A stretch of DNA of 64,000 nucleotides from Phyto melanocephala (taxonomy: Eukaryota > Arthropoda > Insecta > Diptera > Rhinophoridae), in assembly GCA_941918925.1 (NCBI GenBank), contig OW799234.1, positions 7,159,001-7,223,000 of the forward strand, in the 5' to 3' direction. A program made the translations under genes and the position numbers. Shown in pieces: positions 1 through 11,840 of the stretch (positions are counted from its first letter, which is position 1; each line of letters opens with the position of its first letter). The notes under the pieces are model-generated. The model was not told the origin of the DNA. It saw nothing but the letters and a program-made list of their open reading frames with translations, and did not search any database.

Positions 1-810
1 GTTTTTTCGTAAAGACCTCCCTTTTTAACTCCCCTGACCATATGAGCAATATGTTTGGCATATTGTATTGTATTATATTGTGTGGACTGAATGAATATGT
101 ATTAGAGCACATATTTAGCAATAATGTTTTAACACAAGCTGTCAAATTCAATTGCAAAAAAAATGTAACAACAACACTAATATATATTAGAACGCCGCAG
201 AAAAAGGGGAATTAATATTAATATTAAAATTGTAATTATAAAAAAACTAAGTTTTAAAAAATAAGGCCAAAAGAATACTGTTAATTTAGTGGCTTTGGTG
301 AAATTTATTTAGATATTTTTTTGTAAAATTTTTATTTACAGAACAATCTTCTTCAGCAAAATTTTCAATTTTATGTGTTAAGATATTTACGTTTTCACCA
401 GCTAGAGATATAAGTTTGAACATTGACAATTTGATGCCGTCATTCTGCCGGCGTCATTGCTTATATTAAGACATAAGCAACCGCTCGTTTGGTCAGGGGA
501 TCACAATCAGAATAAACATATGTGACAGCTGGCAAATTTCAGAGTTGCCACTTGCAAAAAAATATGGCACGAATTTTAAAAAATGTATTTTTACTGAGAC
601 ATCCTTTTTATTTATTGACGGGTATAAACTTATTACAAAAATAAAAATAAGTGTACACTTTGATGTCACCAGTAACTGCGGAAATGGGCCGACTGATTTC
701 ACACAAGATTTGCAGGGTACGTTGGAGATGGACTGTAGATGGCTTATGCATTTGCATGGAATGGACCCAGTGGTTCCATTCCAAAGATATGGCATTTAGA
801 TTTTTCTATA
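1..810. other. AT-rich DNA, no gene recognised
   Basis: This stretch is mostly AT-rich. A patch at about 500-800 has more balanced composition and is open on both strands for 80-100 codons, but neither translation resembles a family I know. The words GTGACAGCTGGCAAATTTCAG near 520 resemble a stretch near 28720 beside a mariner relic, so part of this may be old transposon sequence. Confidence 0.4.
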
Positions 811-1586
811 CAGTCATACCTCCCTTTAGTGAGCTTCTATATAATGAAGTTCTCCCTATTATGAACTGAAATCAAGAACACAACTTTTTCGTTCCACTTT
901 CAATGTATTTCAATCTCCGTATAATGAATTTCCATGCAATGAATCTTTCTTTACTATAAACAAAATTTTGGAAACAAAAATACATTTTACGTGTGTTTTT
1001 CTCTCCATATAATGAACTATTTTTAGCAGCTTTATTTTACACTATTTATGACGAAAATAAGTAATATTTTTTGGATTCCCAATATATGAAAATGAAAATA
1101 AAAAAGTTTATGATTTGCCTTTTAACATCAGTTGACCGAGTTCACCGAACGAAAATGACGCACCGGAGTAGTATTTCTCTTAAAAAAAGGTACTAGTAAT
1201 TAATAAAGTTGAAGAAGGGACGGACATCAAGGAAAAAATATATATTCCGTCCGATAAAGATATTCTAAGCAGTGTTTTAGAAAGTCTTGGATTACAGCAG
1301 ATTATATCAGATGATAGAAGAGAAACTGGATGGTGAAGTCATGGCAATATTGATAAAACGTCACCTACATTAGAACACGTTTCCTCTTCACTTGATGTGC
1401 TACGAACTTTTTTGGAGATGGAGAGCAACGTTCCGACATATGTATTTAAATGTCAAACAAAAATACCTGATTATTTTAAATAAATAAAAAAAGGGAAAAA
1501 AAATATTTCTGTATAATGAAATTTCTATATGTATAGTAAAATAATTGTCTGTCCCCGTGAAGATTCACTATAGGGAAGTTCGACTG
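811..1586 (+). mobile_element. Internally deleted pogo/Tigger-like DNA transposon
   Basis: The left end begins CAGTCATACCTCCCTTTAGT and the right end is its imperfect inverted copy, ending AGGGAAGTTCGACTG. Both ends abut a TA, the usual target duplication of this superfamily (809-810 and 1587-1588). Inside, a start-like peptide MTHRSSISLKK (from about 1155) is followed by decayed frames. Near 1380-1480 lies a peptide SSLDVLRTFLEMESNVP, which looks like the C-terminal tail of Tigger/jerky-type transposases. The DDE core is absent, so this copy is a non-autonomous deletion derivative. The CAGT ends and TA sites are seen; the superfamily is inferred. Confidence 0.75.
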
Positions 1587-2036
1587 TATATTCCCATACA
1601 AATATTAACAAAATGCAATCCATTTTCTATATTATGATTTTTTATTTTCACCTTAAAAAGTCACCAAACCATGTACGGAATGTCTAATGTGTACAATGAC
1701 ATTCGGCCTTTCTAATTGGAATGTTGAGCTGAATCTTTTCTGTCGTTGTTTCGATCGCAATTTTATTTGTGCGCTAACCATTCGTTACTTCACTTGCTAT
1801 ACACCTGCATTGTATCATACCCTACGTTGTCACAAGCAAGTATTTACTTGCAAATAGTGTATACGTATTACTAACGAAAATCAGGAGAAATGCAAAAAAA
1901 ACACAAAAATTTTTTGAGTGGCTACACAGCACAGTGCAAGTTCATTTTTAAAATGTCGTCAACAAATAAACTTCAAACAAATTAAAAACAAATAGCGCTG
2001 TTTCAATTAGTAATTAAGTGTTGTCAATAAATAGTT
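1587..2036. other. Intergenic or intronic DNA, nothing recognised
   Basis: No open frame, tRNA-like fold or clear inverted repeat was seen here. Confidence 0.4.
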
Positions 2037-3310
2037 TAAAGTTCCGTTACGGACGTCACAAAAAATGGAAGTCGAATTTGAGGTTTATGTGCACTTGCAC
2101 ATTTTTTAGCGAATTTTGCATAATAAACAAAAAATTTCATATACAAAAAATTAAGTGGAATATATTACGATATCAATCCTGCATAGAAAAGAAGTCTAAG
2201 TAGTCCCGTAAAGCAAAAATCTTAATTTTCGTCTGTTACGGACGTTACGTTACGGACGTTACACTTTTTCCATTAAACCAAATTGTGTATAAAAAAATAT
2301 TTATGTATTTAAAAATCTTTTCAACCTTGTAATTATTAATTTATTAGTTAAAAAAATATATAATATTTCACTACTCTTATATTAGCTTATATTCATTTAT
2401 TTATTTGTTTATTTAACTGTTTAACATTGTATCTTATGCTTAATAGACCCAGCTGTTTGAGCTACTTTTATAGTATTGTCTTTGGAAAAGCCCAAAAAAT
2501 AATGATATGATTTAAGAGCTGGAATATTTTTTACATTTATCCATGTTTTTGATATTTTTTCAGATATAGTTTTGAAATAATTTTTATCAACGTAAATTAG
2601 GAAAACGCCATTTATATTTTTTTTTTTGCTAATTTGTGAAAATTTCGAGCGTTTTTTAAGAGGAGATTTTGGGCTTTTACTAGTTGGCAAACTTTTCGCT
2701 TAACAATAGCGCCAACACCGACCACCGCTCCTTTTCCATGAAAAGTAGCAAAAAAAAATTCCTAATTTCTAACGGAAAATCCAGTACGTAAACATTGCAT
2801 GCATGGGCGTACCACCAAATATTTGTAGGGGGACATCGGGGTTGCGGTTTACAACATGGTTATTAATTACTAACTATTGATTTTTAGGAATTATTTTAGG
2901 TTTCAGAAGAATTTGAATTTCATCTCAATTTAAGTTGCAGATTGTGAGATCGCATGTTATTTAAACACACTTTTTGCTACTTTGAGGTGAAGTTTTTTGG
3001 GTTCTCGGCAAGCTAGAGCAATTTTAAGCCCAGATTCAGATTCAGTAGGTGAAAATCCATTATAAACACTTACTTCCACATCATAATATTAAAATAAAAT
3101 GTTTGAGTATTTTCATGCCGTTACGGACGATACACACTTTGTCATTTATATTTAAAAAAAAGTGTAATAAAGGTATTTATTTTTTTCATCAGATTTAAGT
3201 GCATAAAAAACTCTGTTTATAAAACTAGTTTGGAAAACAAAATTATTAAAATTCATTCTGTTAAACTTAAAAAACCCTATTTTCCGTTACGGACGTTACA
3301 CACAGTGTAC
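2037..3310 (-). mobile_element. Relic of a GKGxxxGxG-type transposase element with GTTACGGACGTTACAC repeats
   Basis: The minus strand between about 2790 and 2421 encodes FFFATFHGKGAVVGVGAIVKR, followed after a frame change at an A-run near 2620 by NINGVFLIYVDKNYF and then IPALKSYHYFLGFS. This matches, by memory, the FFATSHGKGAxDGxGG segment and tail of a widespread family of uncharacterised metazoan transposase-like proteins. The word CGTTACGGACGTTAC occurs at about 2044, twice in tandem at 2236-2266, near 3119 (variant) and at 3284, all in the same orientation, and seems to belong to the element. I cannot place true ends. The frameshift makes it dead. Confidence 0.55.
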
Positions 3311-3618
3311 CCATTTTTAGTTCAAATTGTTAATATATATTAGATAACTTACAAATATGATTTGTATCGCAAATAAAAATACCCTTTTTTTACAAAAATA
3401 AATGAAAGCAAGAGGTACGTTTAGGTTAGCCTCTTGCAAGGCCAAACAAACCACTGTAAAACCGTATTGCTTATATATTTTGAAGCTTGAATATGTATCC
3501 TATTATTCCATTAACAAACATTTGGATTTTGGGCAACTTCAAATTTCTGTCTTTGGTTTAAAAATTTTCGGATTAGCCCATATGTAAATCTTATCGAGCA
3601 AATATCAAAACATTTCAA
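3311..3618. other. AT-rich spacer, no gene
   Basis: A short open frame from 3402 encodes 61 residues on the plus strand but has no recognisable domain and no supporting signals. I see nothing else here. Confidence 0.35.
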
Positions 3619-3620
3619 TA

Positions 3621-4067
3621 AGGGTACTCACGATTCAAAACGTACAAATTTGCACAGAGTAAATTTGCTGTGCATATTACGGCAGATCATGCGCGTCCTT
3701 TTTTAATCCGAAATACGTATTTACCTCAGCCGGTGTTGTCAGAGTTACCGTCTTAAAAAGTCTGGCAACTTCTTACTGAATTTCTTGAAAGAATCTATTT
3801 TTTTTTAAATCTATTAATACTAAAATAAATTTCTTGTAAATTTAGTTTCTTTTTACATACAATTAAGGGCGGTCGCAATGTCCAAAACAGCAGTTGTCAC
3901 TTTTTTGCTTCTGAGCATATATTTGCTCAAGCTTTTTATAGTGCAAATGAAGTAGAGTGAAGCAAATTGCAAATGCATACATTTTGTTGTTGTATTAAAA
4001 AAAGTAGTGCATTTTTGCAATCATTTGCATCGGTTGCACAGTTTGCACTACCCTATGTGAGTATCCT
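3621..4067. mobile_element. Mariner-type MITE with TA duplication
   Basis: The left end reads AGGGTACTCACGATTC and the right end, reverse-complemented, reads AGGATACTCACATAGGG. TA flanks both sides (3619-3620 and 4068-4069). No coding capacity is visible. The 447 bp size, terminal inverted repeats and TA sites fit a non-autonomous Tc1/mariner derivative. Confidence 0.6.
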
Positions 4068-5435
4068 TAATATGAAATAAATAATAAACTGCAACCGACC
4101 AAAGTTCAAATTTTGTGGATCATAAAATATACTTCTGCTTATATTAAATTTTTCTTCATTCAAATTATATTACCAAACTGTGATTGTATTCACAAAAAGT
4201 CCTAAGTGTCATAACATAATGTCATAATTTCCTAAAATTTTAAAATAAATGAACAGAACTGTATATTGTATAATTTTAAAATGTTTTGAAAAAATTTAAA
4301 AACTCAAAACATTTTGACTATATGGCACTTAAGACACCTTCTGAACTCATCAACTATTTTATCATGAATAATATCAGAAATTGCAAATGAAAACTAGATG
4401 ATTTTAAATATAACTGCGTAATTAGCTTTAGTTATAACTTTTTGAATAACTGTTATAACCGTTATTTCAAACTGAAGAACAAATTTATTGAATGTAGCAT
4501 TACAATGGTCATAACCTCAAAAATTTTATTTAAATTTTAAAAAATCAATGTTTTGAGATATTGCTGCCTTAGTTCACTGTAATTTTGATTATTTTAAAAC
4601 TTGTTTTAAAAAAAGTATTCAAAATGTAAATTAAAGTAGATTAGTCGGACATAACCTCTAATTTTTTTTATAAAAAAAAACTTTTAAAATACGAAAGGCT
4701 TGCTTTCCAATTCAAAATTTTATTTTTTAAGGATTTTAAGCTATAAACTCTGCAACTAGTGTAAACAATAAAAAAAATTAAATATTTTTAGCAGCCATAA
4801 CCTTAAAATATTCATTTAAAATTTTTTAATAAAAAGTAAGTTAAATAATATCTAATCTAAGTTTATATCTAAGTTTATATACTTTAAAAAATTTAAATTT
4901 GAAAATTTTTAACTAATTAGTGGTTCATAGCCTTTAATAAAAAAACTGAATCAGCTGGGGACATTTGACAATTAAACTGATTCTTCAGATGGAAATTAAT
5001 TAAAGATTTAATCTTTGTATTTGTTTTAAGAAATTTTCTAAAATTACAAAACGCATTAAAAATTTAGTTTTTATTCTAACTTTGTTAAACTCTTAATACT
5101 TTCCAATTAAGGTTTTCCCTTACAACATTTTGCTCCCTTCCATTTAAAAACTTTGAAGAAAAAAATCAATAATAATTTCATAATAAAACATAATTACTTG
5201 GCTACTTAGAAATAAACTAACTAATTTTTTGGCTCCAACATGTTTTTTTTTCTGTCATTCCACCCCCCAACTTACAGCAGCATTATACACCTCCACTCTC
5301 TAAGGGTTACATTTTAACACATACATACATACAAGCGTAGAAAGAGCGTAGTAGCATTGACAATATTTTTTTAAGTTTTACCACAGCGATAATAATAACA
5401 ACAACAACAAAAAACAATAGTTATGACTCACTTAC
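4068..5435. other. AT-rich DNA, probable intron downstream of the 5498 exon
   Basis: The sequence is low in complexity, with many A and T runs and no usable open frame. If the signal-peptide exon at 5436-5498 is real, this DNA lies in its first intron, which continues beyond the left edge of the window or ends at an exon I could not recognise. Confidence 0.4.
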
Positions 5436-5498
5436 CTGTACCTGTGTCGCACTAATGGCCATTAAAGCCATTAAGCCCAAAGATAGTATCCTTAACAT
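5436..5498 (-). CDS. First coding exon of a secreted protein (partial gene)
   Basis: Reading the minus strand from the ATG at 5498, 21 codons give MLRILSLGLMALMAISATQ plus VQ, a compact hydrophobic signal peptide with an Ala-Thr cleavage region. The last codon CAG runs straight into GTAAGTGAG, a strong 5' splice site at 5435-5434, so the exon ends in phase 0. No downstream exon is recognisable down to position 1; the rest of the gene is probably outside the window or in small exons. An alternative donor, CAG/GTACAG, lies six bases earlier. A TATAAAG at 5914-5908 could be the promoter. The mature protein is unknown. The same build, a short exon carrying the signal peptide, is seen in the secreted-protein genes at 9103-10854 and 39226-40333. 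Confidence 0.55.
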
Positions 5499-7014
5499 TT
5501 TTTCGTTTCTTTTTTTTTTTTTATTTGTAAAGGATCCAATAAACCAAAAGTATTTTTTGTCTGCAAAGTGAAATTTGGTATTTGCGTTCGTTTTTTTTTT
5601 TTTCTTTTATTTTTCTGTGACTTTCTTGAAAGACACCAAAATTTAGAGTGACGTAAATAAAGAGATTTTAGGATTTGACGAGAATTTTTTAGCACAATTT
5701 AAGCATTAAAACACTGAGTATTTTTATTAAATTTCTACCAATTTTTAAAGAATTTATGTTATTAAATATATTGTTGTTGCTTAATTTTGTGTTTTTATAA
5801 TTTTTTTTATAAAACAAAGTATTAAATATATTTCTTTTAAATTTTGGCGTGGCACACCCCGAAAAAATACTATTACTTTCACCACAACGACGCTTGCTCC
5901 CCTTAAACTTTATATTTTAGACTTTAGGTGGTATGGAGCTAAGGGAGACCGCTTGCCTCAACTAAAAATTTATTTTATTTATTTTACTTTTCTTTTTCTT
6001 TAATAAACACACAATGTTTTTGTTTAGTTTCAAAATAATTTGGTTTTAATTAAACATTTTTAAGTTTAAACATTCTATTAGGAATTGCCTGTTTCGAAAT
6101 TTAGTTTAATACTAATTTTTATTATGGTTTTTCAACCTTCTTTTCTTTGGCTTAAGTGTATGTAGTAGTATGGAAATTTCTTTTTTGGCTTTTAAAAAAT
6201 TTTCTTCTTTATATTTTGCTTATTAGTCACCGTCTTTATGTATGCTTTAAGATGCGTCTACAAAATCCGAGTGGTGTGTGAAAAAATTTTGCACTCATCA
6301 TTAACCTTTACGAGCCTTTCAAGCCAGTACGCTCTTATTCTAGTGGGAATTTCGAATACCAATATTTAATTCGAAAATAAACGGCGAAAACGAAAATCCA
6401 ACTAAACACAACAATAATTCTCTTTTCAGCAAACAGGGTTGCTAAAAGTGTTAAAAAACAGAGTTGCATTCTAAAACAAAATTTAAAAATCTTAAAACAA
6501 AATACTTAATTTTTAAAATATTAAACAAATAAATGAAATTTATTTTATTATTATTTTTTAACTATTTACAACGTTAACTTTTTATTATAACCCTAATTTC
6601 AGTTATCCTTTGTTTCCTGCTCCTTCTCCTTTATTTACGTATTTCATTAAAAAAAAATCAACTCTTTCGTATACAAACACTTGTTATCGTTTTATTTTTA
6701 TTTTTCTACTTGGCACTCAGTTCTAAATTGGCTCTTTGTTTTAACCCACAAAAAAAACCAAAACAACCCTTAATAATTGACACCGGCGCACTAAACATAC
6801 GGTTAATTCTAAAGGAATTTTATTTGAAACCCACACCCTCTGTTGAACATTCCTCACTATACAGCACACTCATACACGCACTAATACATGCCGACTTACA
6901 TAAAAAAAAATAACAACAAACTCGAAAATTCGTAATACGTTACAAAGATAATGAATAAAAAAAATTACTGTAGAGTTGTTAAAACTAGTAGCAAAATTTA
7001 CTGTTAAATATAAA
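5499..7014. other. 5' flank of the 5498 exon and AT-rich spacer
   Basis: This contains poly-T runs at 5508-5525 and 5590-5610 and a candidate TATA box at 5914-5908 for the minus-strand gene. A plus-strand open frame at 6710-6913 follows a pyrimidine-rich stretch ending CACTCAG, but the peptide resembles nothing known and I do not call it. Confidence 0.4.
5908..5914 (-). promoter_or_regulatory. Candidate TATA box for the secreted-protein exon at 5498
   Basis: TATAAAG on the minus strand sits about 410 bp before the ATG and is followed by a comparatively GC-rich stretch that could be the 5' leader. It is weak evidence alone in AT-rich DNA. Confidence 0.3.
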
Positions 7015-7399
7015 GGGCCAATTCAAAGTGGTTGCATATCAGTCGTATTTGTACTATTTCATATTATTTTATGCATGCTTAAAATTTTTGTTAGTAATTT
7101 CCATACAAAGAAAATAATAAGACTTTACACATTTGTTTCCTATGTATAAGAAATTGTTTATGTTATACTTTTAACCATACTGGTTCTCAGAGAGAATTTC
7201 TTCGCTTCTCACCTCTCAGAGAGAATATTTTGTATTTTCTTCTTTCCTGTATACATACAATTTTTAACAGCGTCATCTCTTTGTCTTCTTTCTTGTATTA
7301 AATACATAATTTGTTAACAAAAGGTGTTCAAAGTCACTAGTCATATTAATATGAATTATATGATATAGTACAATATGAGAGTCAACTTTAAATTGGCCC
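7015..7399. mobile_element. MITE with GGGCCAATT terminal inverted repeats
   Basis: The left end is GGGCCAATTCAAAGT and the right end is the inverted copy, ACTTTAAATTGGCCC in the same-strand reading. The match continues imperfectly inward (TTGTACTAT then TCATAT on both arms). It is non-coding, about 385 bp. Flanking bases are A-rich, so the target duplication and superfamily cannot be decided. A direct repeat CTCAGAGAGAAT lies in the middle (about 7187 and 7214). Confidence 0.55.
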
Positions 7400-7924
7400 A
7401 AAGTAATGAAAATTTATTAAAAAGTTAAGTATTCAAGGGGTTAAAGTATTTGCTAAATGGAAATACTATAAATAAAAAGGGTAATACTGTTCACCGACAA
7501 TATTAAACTAATCACTATAAGTACTTGCGGTAATACTGTTCTATGACAATATACAGAACACCGTTTTATCTTATATTAATTAGCAGTGTGGTCATGCAGT
7601 ATATTTATAAGCGTTGTTATGCAGTTTATTTATTTACCTGTTTCGTTGGATCTATTTACAAATAAAATCTCAAAATTTACTTGAATTAAATAACAATTTT
7701 ATTTGAGTTAATCAGAAAACCTTTTTTTATTAAAAAATTTACAATTTTTTGTTACTTTTGCCTAGGAACTAGAGTTAGTTAAAATCCTATTTGTGCTAGC
7801 TGTATATATGGAGGAGTGTATGATTTAGCATAGTTAAAGTCTACATAATGAAGGGGTGTAAAAGCGCAAACTTTCTGTGATATGAAATTGAAAAGCATAA
7901 ATGTTGCTGTTTTTTTTTTATTAA
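7400..7924. repeat. AT-rich spacer with a two-copy direct repeat
   Basis: The words GGTAATACTGTTC and GACAATAT occur twice, near 7480-7503 and 7531-7552, about 51 bp apart. GCAGTATATTTAT and GCAGTTTATTTAT follow at about 7596 and 7621. No gene is visible. Confidence 0.45.
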
Positions 7925-8673
7925 CAGTAGAAACTCGATTCTTGCACGTAATGAAAACCGGGCTCGGTGCAAGTTTCGAGGTTGTCGCAAGTACCGAGTA
8001 TTAATTAAAAGGCACATACATTTGTTTAAAATCTAAATTTAATATGTATGTATTTCAATTTAGATACATATTAGATACAAATTTTATGTAAAATTAAAGA
8101 AATTTAAAATTTTTGTTTCTTTTGAACAAAGTCGCTCGTTCAGTACTACAATGCTACTTAGTCTCTTTCCATTTTTTTAAACTCCGAGGATTTAGGCGTC
8201 TTCCTTCTCCCAGGGTCGTATTCAGAACGCACCACACATTTCTCTATGGTGTTTTCATTTCTCTTAACACGAGTCATTGTTGATCTATGCACCTGAACAC
8301 TTTTGGCTAAGAAATTGGTGGAAAATCCAGCACTTAAATTCTTTAAAATCTCGGCTTTGTCCTTAAATGTCAGCAACGAAAATTTTTTCTTTGCTTATGA
8401 AACCGCACCTTGCAATAGTCAGCTTAAAACTGATTCAAATTATCTACAATATTTCATCAGCATCATAAAACGACGGGGATTACCCGAAATTTATTTAGTC
8501 TAAGCAAACGTATACAAAGCAGCACGCAAGAGTAATGCAAGAGTAATGTTGCAAGTATCGAGTTCAAAATTTTCGGATGTCGCAAGTACTGAGTGCGTAA
8601 TGAAAAATATTTTTATGTTGCAAGAATCGAGGTGTGCAAGTATCAAGTATGTGCAAGAATCGAGTTACTACTG
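7925..8673 (-). mobile_element. Second pogo-like element, with helix-turn-helix remnant
   Basis: The termini are CAGTAGAAACTCGATTCTTGC on the left and the inverted form CGAGTTACTACTG on the right, with extra subterminal copies of GCAAGTNNCGAG (about 7966, 7987, 8549, 8579 and 8634). On the minus strand 8376-8158 encodes LTFKDKAEILKNLSAGFS and then VQVHRSTMTRVKRNE, a psq/CENP-B-type helix-turn-helix like the N terminus of pogo transposases. The catalytic domain is missing. It is a short, dead, non-autonomous copy from a different family than the elements at 811 and 11994. Confidence 0.7.
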
Positions 8674-9102
8674 TATTATGTAGTTATGATGTAAAAGTGT
8701 GAAGAGGTGTAGAAGCAAAAACGTTTCGTATTATGAAATTAAAAAGCATAAATGTTGACAATAAAGGGTTGTTTTTTTCTGCTGCTTGTTTCATAAAATG
8801 CTTTAAAGGTTTAAAAAGGGTTTATAGACATGATTTTCTGTAAAAAAAAAATTTTTATAAATCTTTTATAAAGTTGTTTTAAATTTTATAAATTATACCG
8901 TTATAATCAGTTTTATTAACCCTTTATTGATCTTGGGAAAATTTTTTAAATAAACCATATAATCTTTAATAGAAATCCAACCCACTACTTTGACTCTTCA
9001 TTCATTTTCTCACTTCTTTATTTATTTAACCTTCAATTTACAATCAGTCTACAATTAATATTAATAATACTTAAAAGTATGATTACACTAAATGAAATTG
9101 TT
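8674..9102. other. 3' flank of the Thr-rich gene
   Basis: This is AT-rich and non-coding. Overlapping AATAAA signals on the minus strand at about 9018-9027 lie some 80 bp past the stop codon at 9103 and could end that transcript. Confidence 0.4.
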
Positions 9103-10854
9103 TTACGTTAAATTATTCTGGGTAGGTGTGGCTGTTGCCTCATCATTTAACAATTTTAGTTTCTGCAAGTCATTTACAGAATTTGTAGTTTCCGTTCCTG
9201 CGTATACGCCATTATTTGGCACTGTGTAGTCCAAGGAGGCTTCTGCTTCATTATTTATTCTACTTTGTGCTAAAAATATGGAATTTAAAGGATTTCCGGG
9301 CTGATAATTTGCATAAAAGGCTGGATTTTGTATGTTTACAGGACACATGCAGGGTACAAATTCCACATTTGATGATGGATGATTTTCTTCGCTAGCTTTG
9401 GGAGAGTTGCTCTTGTAGAGGGAATATTCCGGATAAGGATAGGCCGGACGATTATAGTTTATGTTAAAGTGATTGGTAAAAATTTTACGTTTAAGGGCAG
9501 GATAGGTGGCCTCCATATTCACAATAGCATCACTGTGTATTAAGGGCACTGAGAGGGTAGAAGCCTCTGTGGGTGTAGCGGTAGTTGGCTCAGGGGTAGT
9601 TGTTGTTGTGGTAGTGGGTACTGGCGTGGTAGTCGTAGTAGTTGTTGTGGTAGGCTCTGGTGTAGTAGTGCTAGCAGCTGGCAGGGCTCCTAGAGATCTT
9701 ACCAAATTTAAACTTGCATAGGATTTTTCTGGCTTAGCCTCAACCGTTATTTCATTATTTGTAGACATACCCAGGGGTACAACTGACAACATTGGATTAT
9801 AGTAAGGCGAACTACCCAAGGCGCCAAAATTTGTTATATAGTCGGTGGAACTTAGAAGCGGCATTTGTAGCTGATTCGTAGGTAGCGGTTGCTGATAAGT
9901 GTAAGTGCGAAAATATGTCAAGGGAATTTGTTTCATTATGGGTGGCGCTGGTGGTGGAGCTTCGCTGTAACAAACAAAAAACAAAACTAAACAAATGTGA
10001 CTTGTAAAAGGTGTGTGTTCAAGTTTGTATTTACGTTGATTTGGCAGTCCACCAATAGGCCTGAGAGGGTAGGAAAATTGGAAAGACAAGCTAAAAGAAA
10101 GATAAAGGTCTAATTAAAACTGTGATTCAACAACAAAGTTCTTAAGAAGATTTAGTTAATAATACAAGGAATTTGATTTTTTTTTTTTTTTTTGCAAAAA
10201 AAATAGTTTTTAATTAATTAGGTAGACCCTTGTGTAAAGCACTTTAAAAAGCACTTAAGTGAATTATTTCAAAAAAAAAAATCAACATAAATTTGTCTTG
10301 TGTTATCCTTTAAGCTTGAGTGTTTTTCAAACATTAATTTTGTATTTATTGCCGCTGGTATTTAATTTACACTTGTTTCTTAAGTCTTTTGTGTTTTGTG
10401 TTTTTATGGGAAAAATATCAAGTTTATGGCTTAACGTTACAACTGTTTTAACTCTTTCCGGCGCGGTGTTATAAAAACTATACCACTTATTTAATTATAT
10501 TTTCATACATATTGTGTTCAATGGTATAACCTAATTACCACGTTCCTATGTAGATTCAAGCTTATATTTAATAAAAAAAATACAAGTGTTTGAAGGAGAT
10601 AGATGTTTATTTTTTTGTACTAAAATTGAGTACCATCAGTTAAACGATGAAAGAGGATACCGATATCCTTCCAGTGAATTTCTCAAGGATTAAATTTTTG
10701 TTTTTACATTTTTTCATAAATAAAAGTTAATAAAAATTGGTTTTAATTTTTGTCGATTTCCTATAGTGCGCCGGAAAGAGTTAATTTATTTTATGATTTT
10801 TAAGTTTTCTTTGCTTTCACATACCACTAAATATTTAAACACTTTTGTCAACAT
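9103..10854 (-). CDS. Secreted Thr/Pro-rich mucin-like protein, three exons
   Basis: My model joins 10854-10825, 10090-10035 and 9964-9103, giving 315 residues. Exon 1 (MLTKVFKYLV) ends at GTATGTGA; exon 2 begins after TTTCTTTTAG and ends at GTAAATAC; exon 3 follows TGTTTGTTACAG. Phases 0 and 2 agree, and exons 1 and 2 together make a convincing signal peptide, MLTKVFKYLVLVFPIFLPSQA, followed by YWWTAKSTEAPPPAPP. The mature part has about 35 residues of Thr runs broken by Pro-Glu and Pro-Val, a likely O-glycosylated mucin stretch, then Tyr/Asn/Pro-rich sequence and one CMC motif. It should be extracellular: matrix, cuticle or eggshell are possible, but I do not recognise the family. Reading straight through the second intron would give a different, TTG-started N terminus that lacks a signal peptide, so I prefer the spliced model. 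A TATAAAAG lies 163 bp upstream. Confidence 0.7.
10452..10780. mobile_element. TTAA-flanked MITE (piggyBac-like ends)
   Basis: The termini CTCTTTCCGGCGC and GCGCCGGAAAGAG are perfect inverted repeats directly bounded by TTAA at 10448-10451 and 10781-10784. TTAA target sites point to the piggyBac superfamily (Kolobok also uses TTAA). The 329 bp body has no coding sequence. It sits inside intron 1 of the Thr-rich secreted-protein gene and is removed by splicing. Confidence 0.75.
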
Positions 10855-11009
10855 TTTGTTTTAATATTAATTTAAATTTTAATCCTGTGCACACTTTAGG
10901 GAATTTCTTCAATTATTTTTTTTTTAACACCAAAATATTTTCTTATTCGTTCGTTCTTGACGGTTTCACAGCTATTGTATTTCTAAACACTTGGCGTAAC
11001 AGTGCGCAT

Positions 11010-11017
11010 CTTTTATA
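11010..11017 (-). promoter_or_regulatory. TATA box of the Thr-rich secreted-protein gene
   Basis: TATAAAAG on the minus strand is a textbook TATA box, followed by a locally GC-richer stretch (GATGCGCACTGTTACGCC) where transcription would begin, about 130 bp before the ATG at 10854. Confidence 0.55.
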
Positions 11018-11483
11018 CACACGCATAGGGGAAAGAAGAACTTTTTTCTTTTTTGAAAATCCTAAAATTAATTTACCGTTTAACAGCCACAACAAACTAA
11101 ACTCAAAAGAATAAAACAATAAACTAGACAAAAAAAAAAAAAAAAAAAAACTCACACACTCTGGCTGGCAAGAAAAAAAAATCGATGAATTAAAATATCA
11201 TCAAATAAATAACAGACATTTCGAAAAAAGTAGAGAATACAACAACAACGTTTACAAATAATAGAACAAACACATGTCACAAATCAATAAACCATAGGAA
11301 AATGTTAGACTCCAATAGGAAAATGTAAAGATGGAACAAAAACAACAACAAACACAATAAAAAGGCCAACTTAAGTAAAGGGGGAATCAAAAATAAGTTT
11401 CATTCGAGACAAAAATTAAACCAAGTTTTTTTTTAATTGAAGCTACAAACACCTAAATAATATTGTTTAAGCAGCCTTCTTTA
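11018..11483. other. AT-rich spacer upstream of the Thr-rich gene
   Basis: This holds a 20-base A run at about 11131-11150 and A-rich, CAACAACAA-type simple sequence. No gene is seen. Confidence 0.4.
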
Positions 11484-11540
11484 GTGAAACTGGCTCCACG
11501 AAAAGCCCCCCAATGAAATAACGCCCAGGAAACAATCCCC

Positions 11541-11840
11541 AATGAAATAAACCCAAAAAAAATAGGAAATAACACCCAAAAACCGTGAATGAAATAACAT
11601 CGAAAAATAAATGAAATAAGCCCCAAAGCGAAAACGAAACAACCCCCAATATTTGATGAAAATGATTTGATGAAAATGAAATAACCCCCAATGAAATAAA
11701 CCCAAAAAAAATAGGAAATAACACCCAAAAACCGTGAATGAAATAACATCGAAAAATAAATGAAATAAGCCCCAAAGCGAAAACGAAACAACCCCCAATA
11801 TTTGATGAAAATGAAATAACCCTTAATGAAATAAACCCCA
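11541..11840. repeat. Tandem duplication in the MULE subterminal region
   Basis: A unit starting AATGAAATAAACCC at 11541 recurs at 11690 and partly at 11825. The first spacing is 149 bp and the second 135 bp; the difference is an extra TGATTTGATGAAAA in the first unit. The open frames across it are only the repeat read as protein. Confidence 0.8.

Noticed and set aside
6710..6913. Plus-strand 67-codon frame after a CACTCAG acceptor-like site
   Set aside because: There is no upstream exon, no recognisable domain and no donor; the evidence is too weak to call.
9506..9721. Val-rich plus-strand frame of 71 codons
   Set aside because: It is the antisense of the Thr runs in the secreted-protein gene.
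10035..10089. TTG-started N terminus MSFQFSYPLRPIGG read straight into the Thr-rich exon
   Set aside because: There is no ATG, and clear splice sites flank the segment. The alternative phase gives a signal peptide in continuity with an upstream ATG exon.
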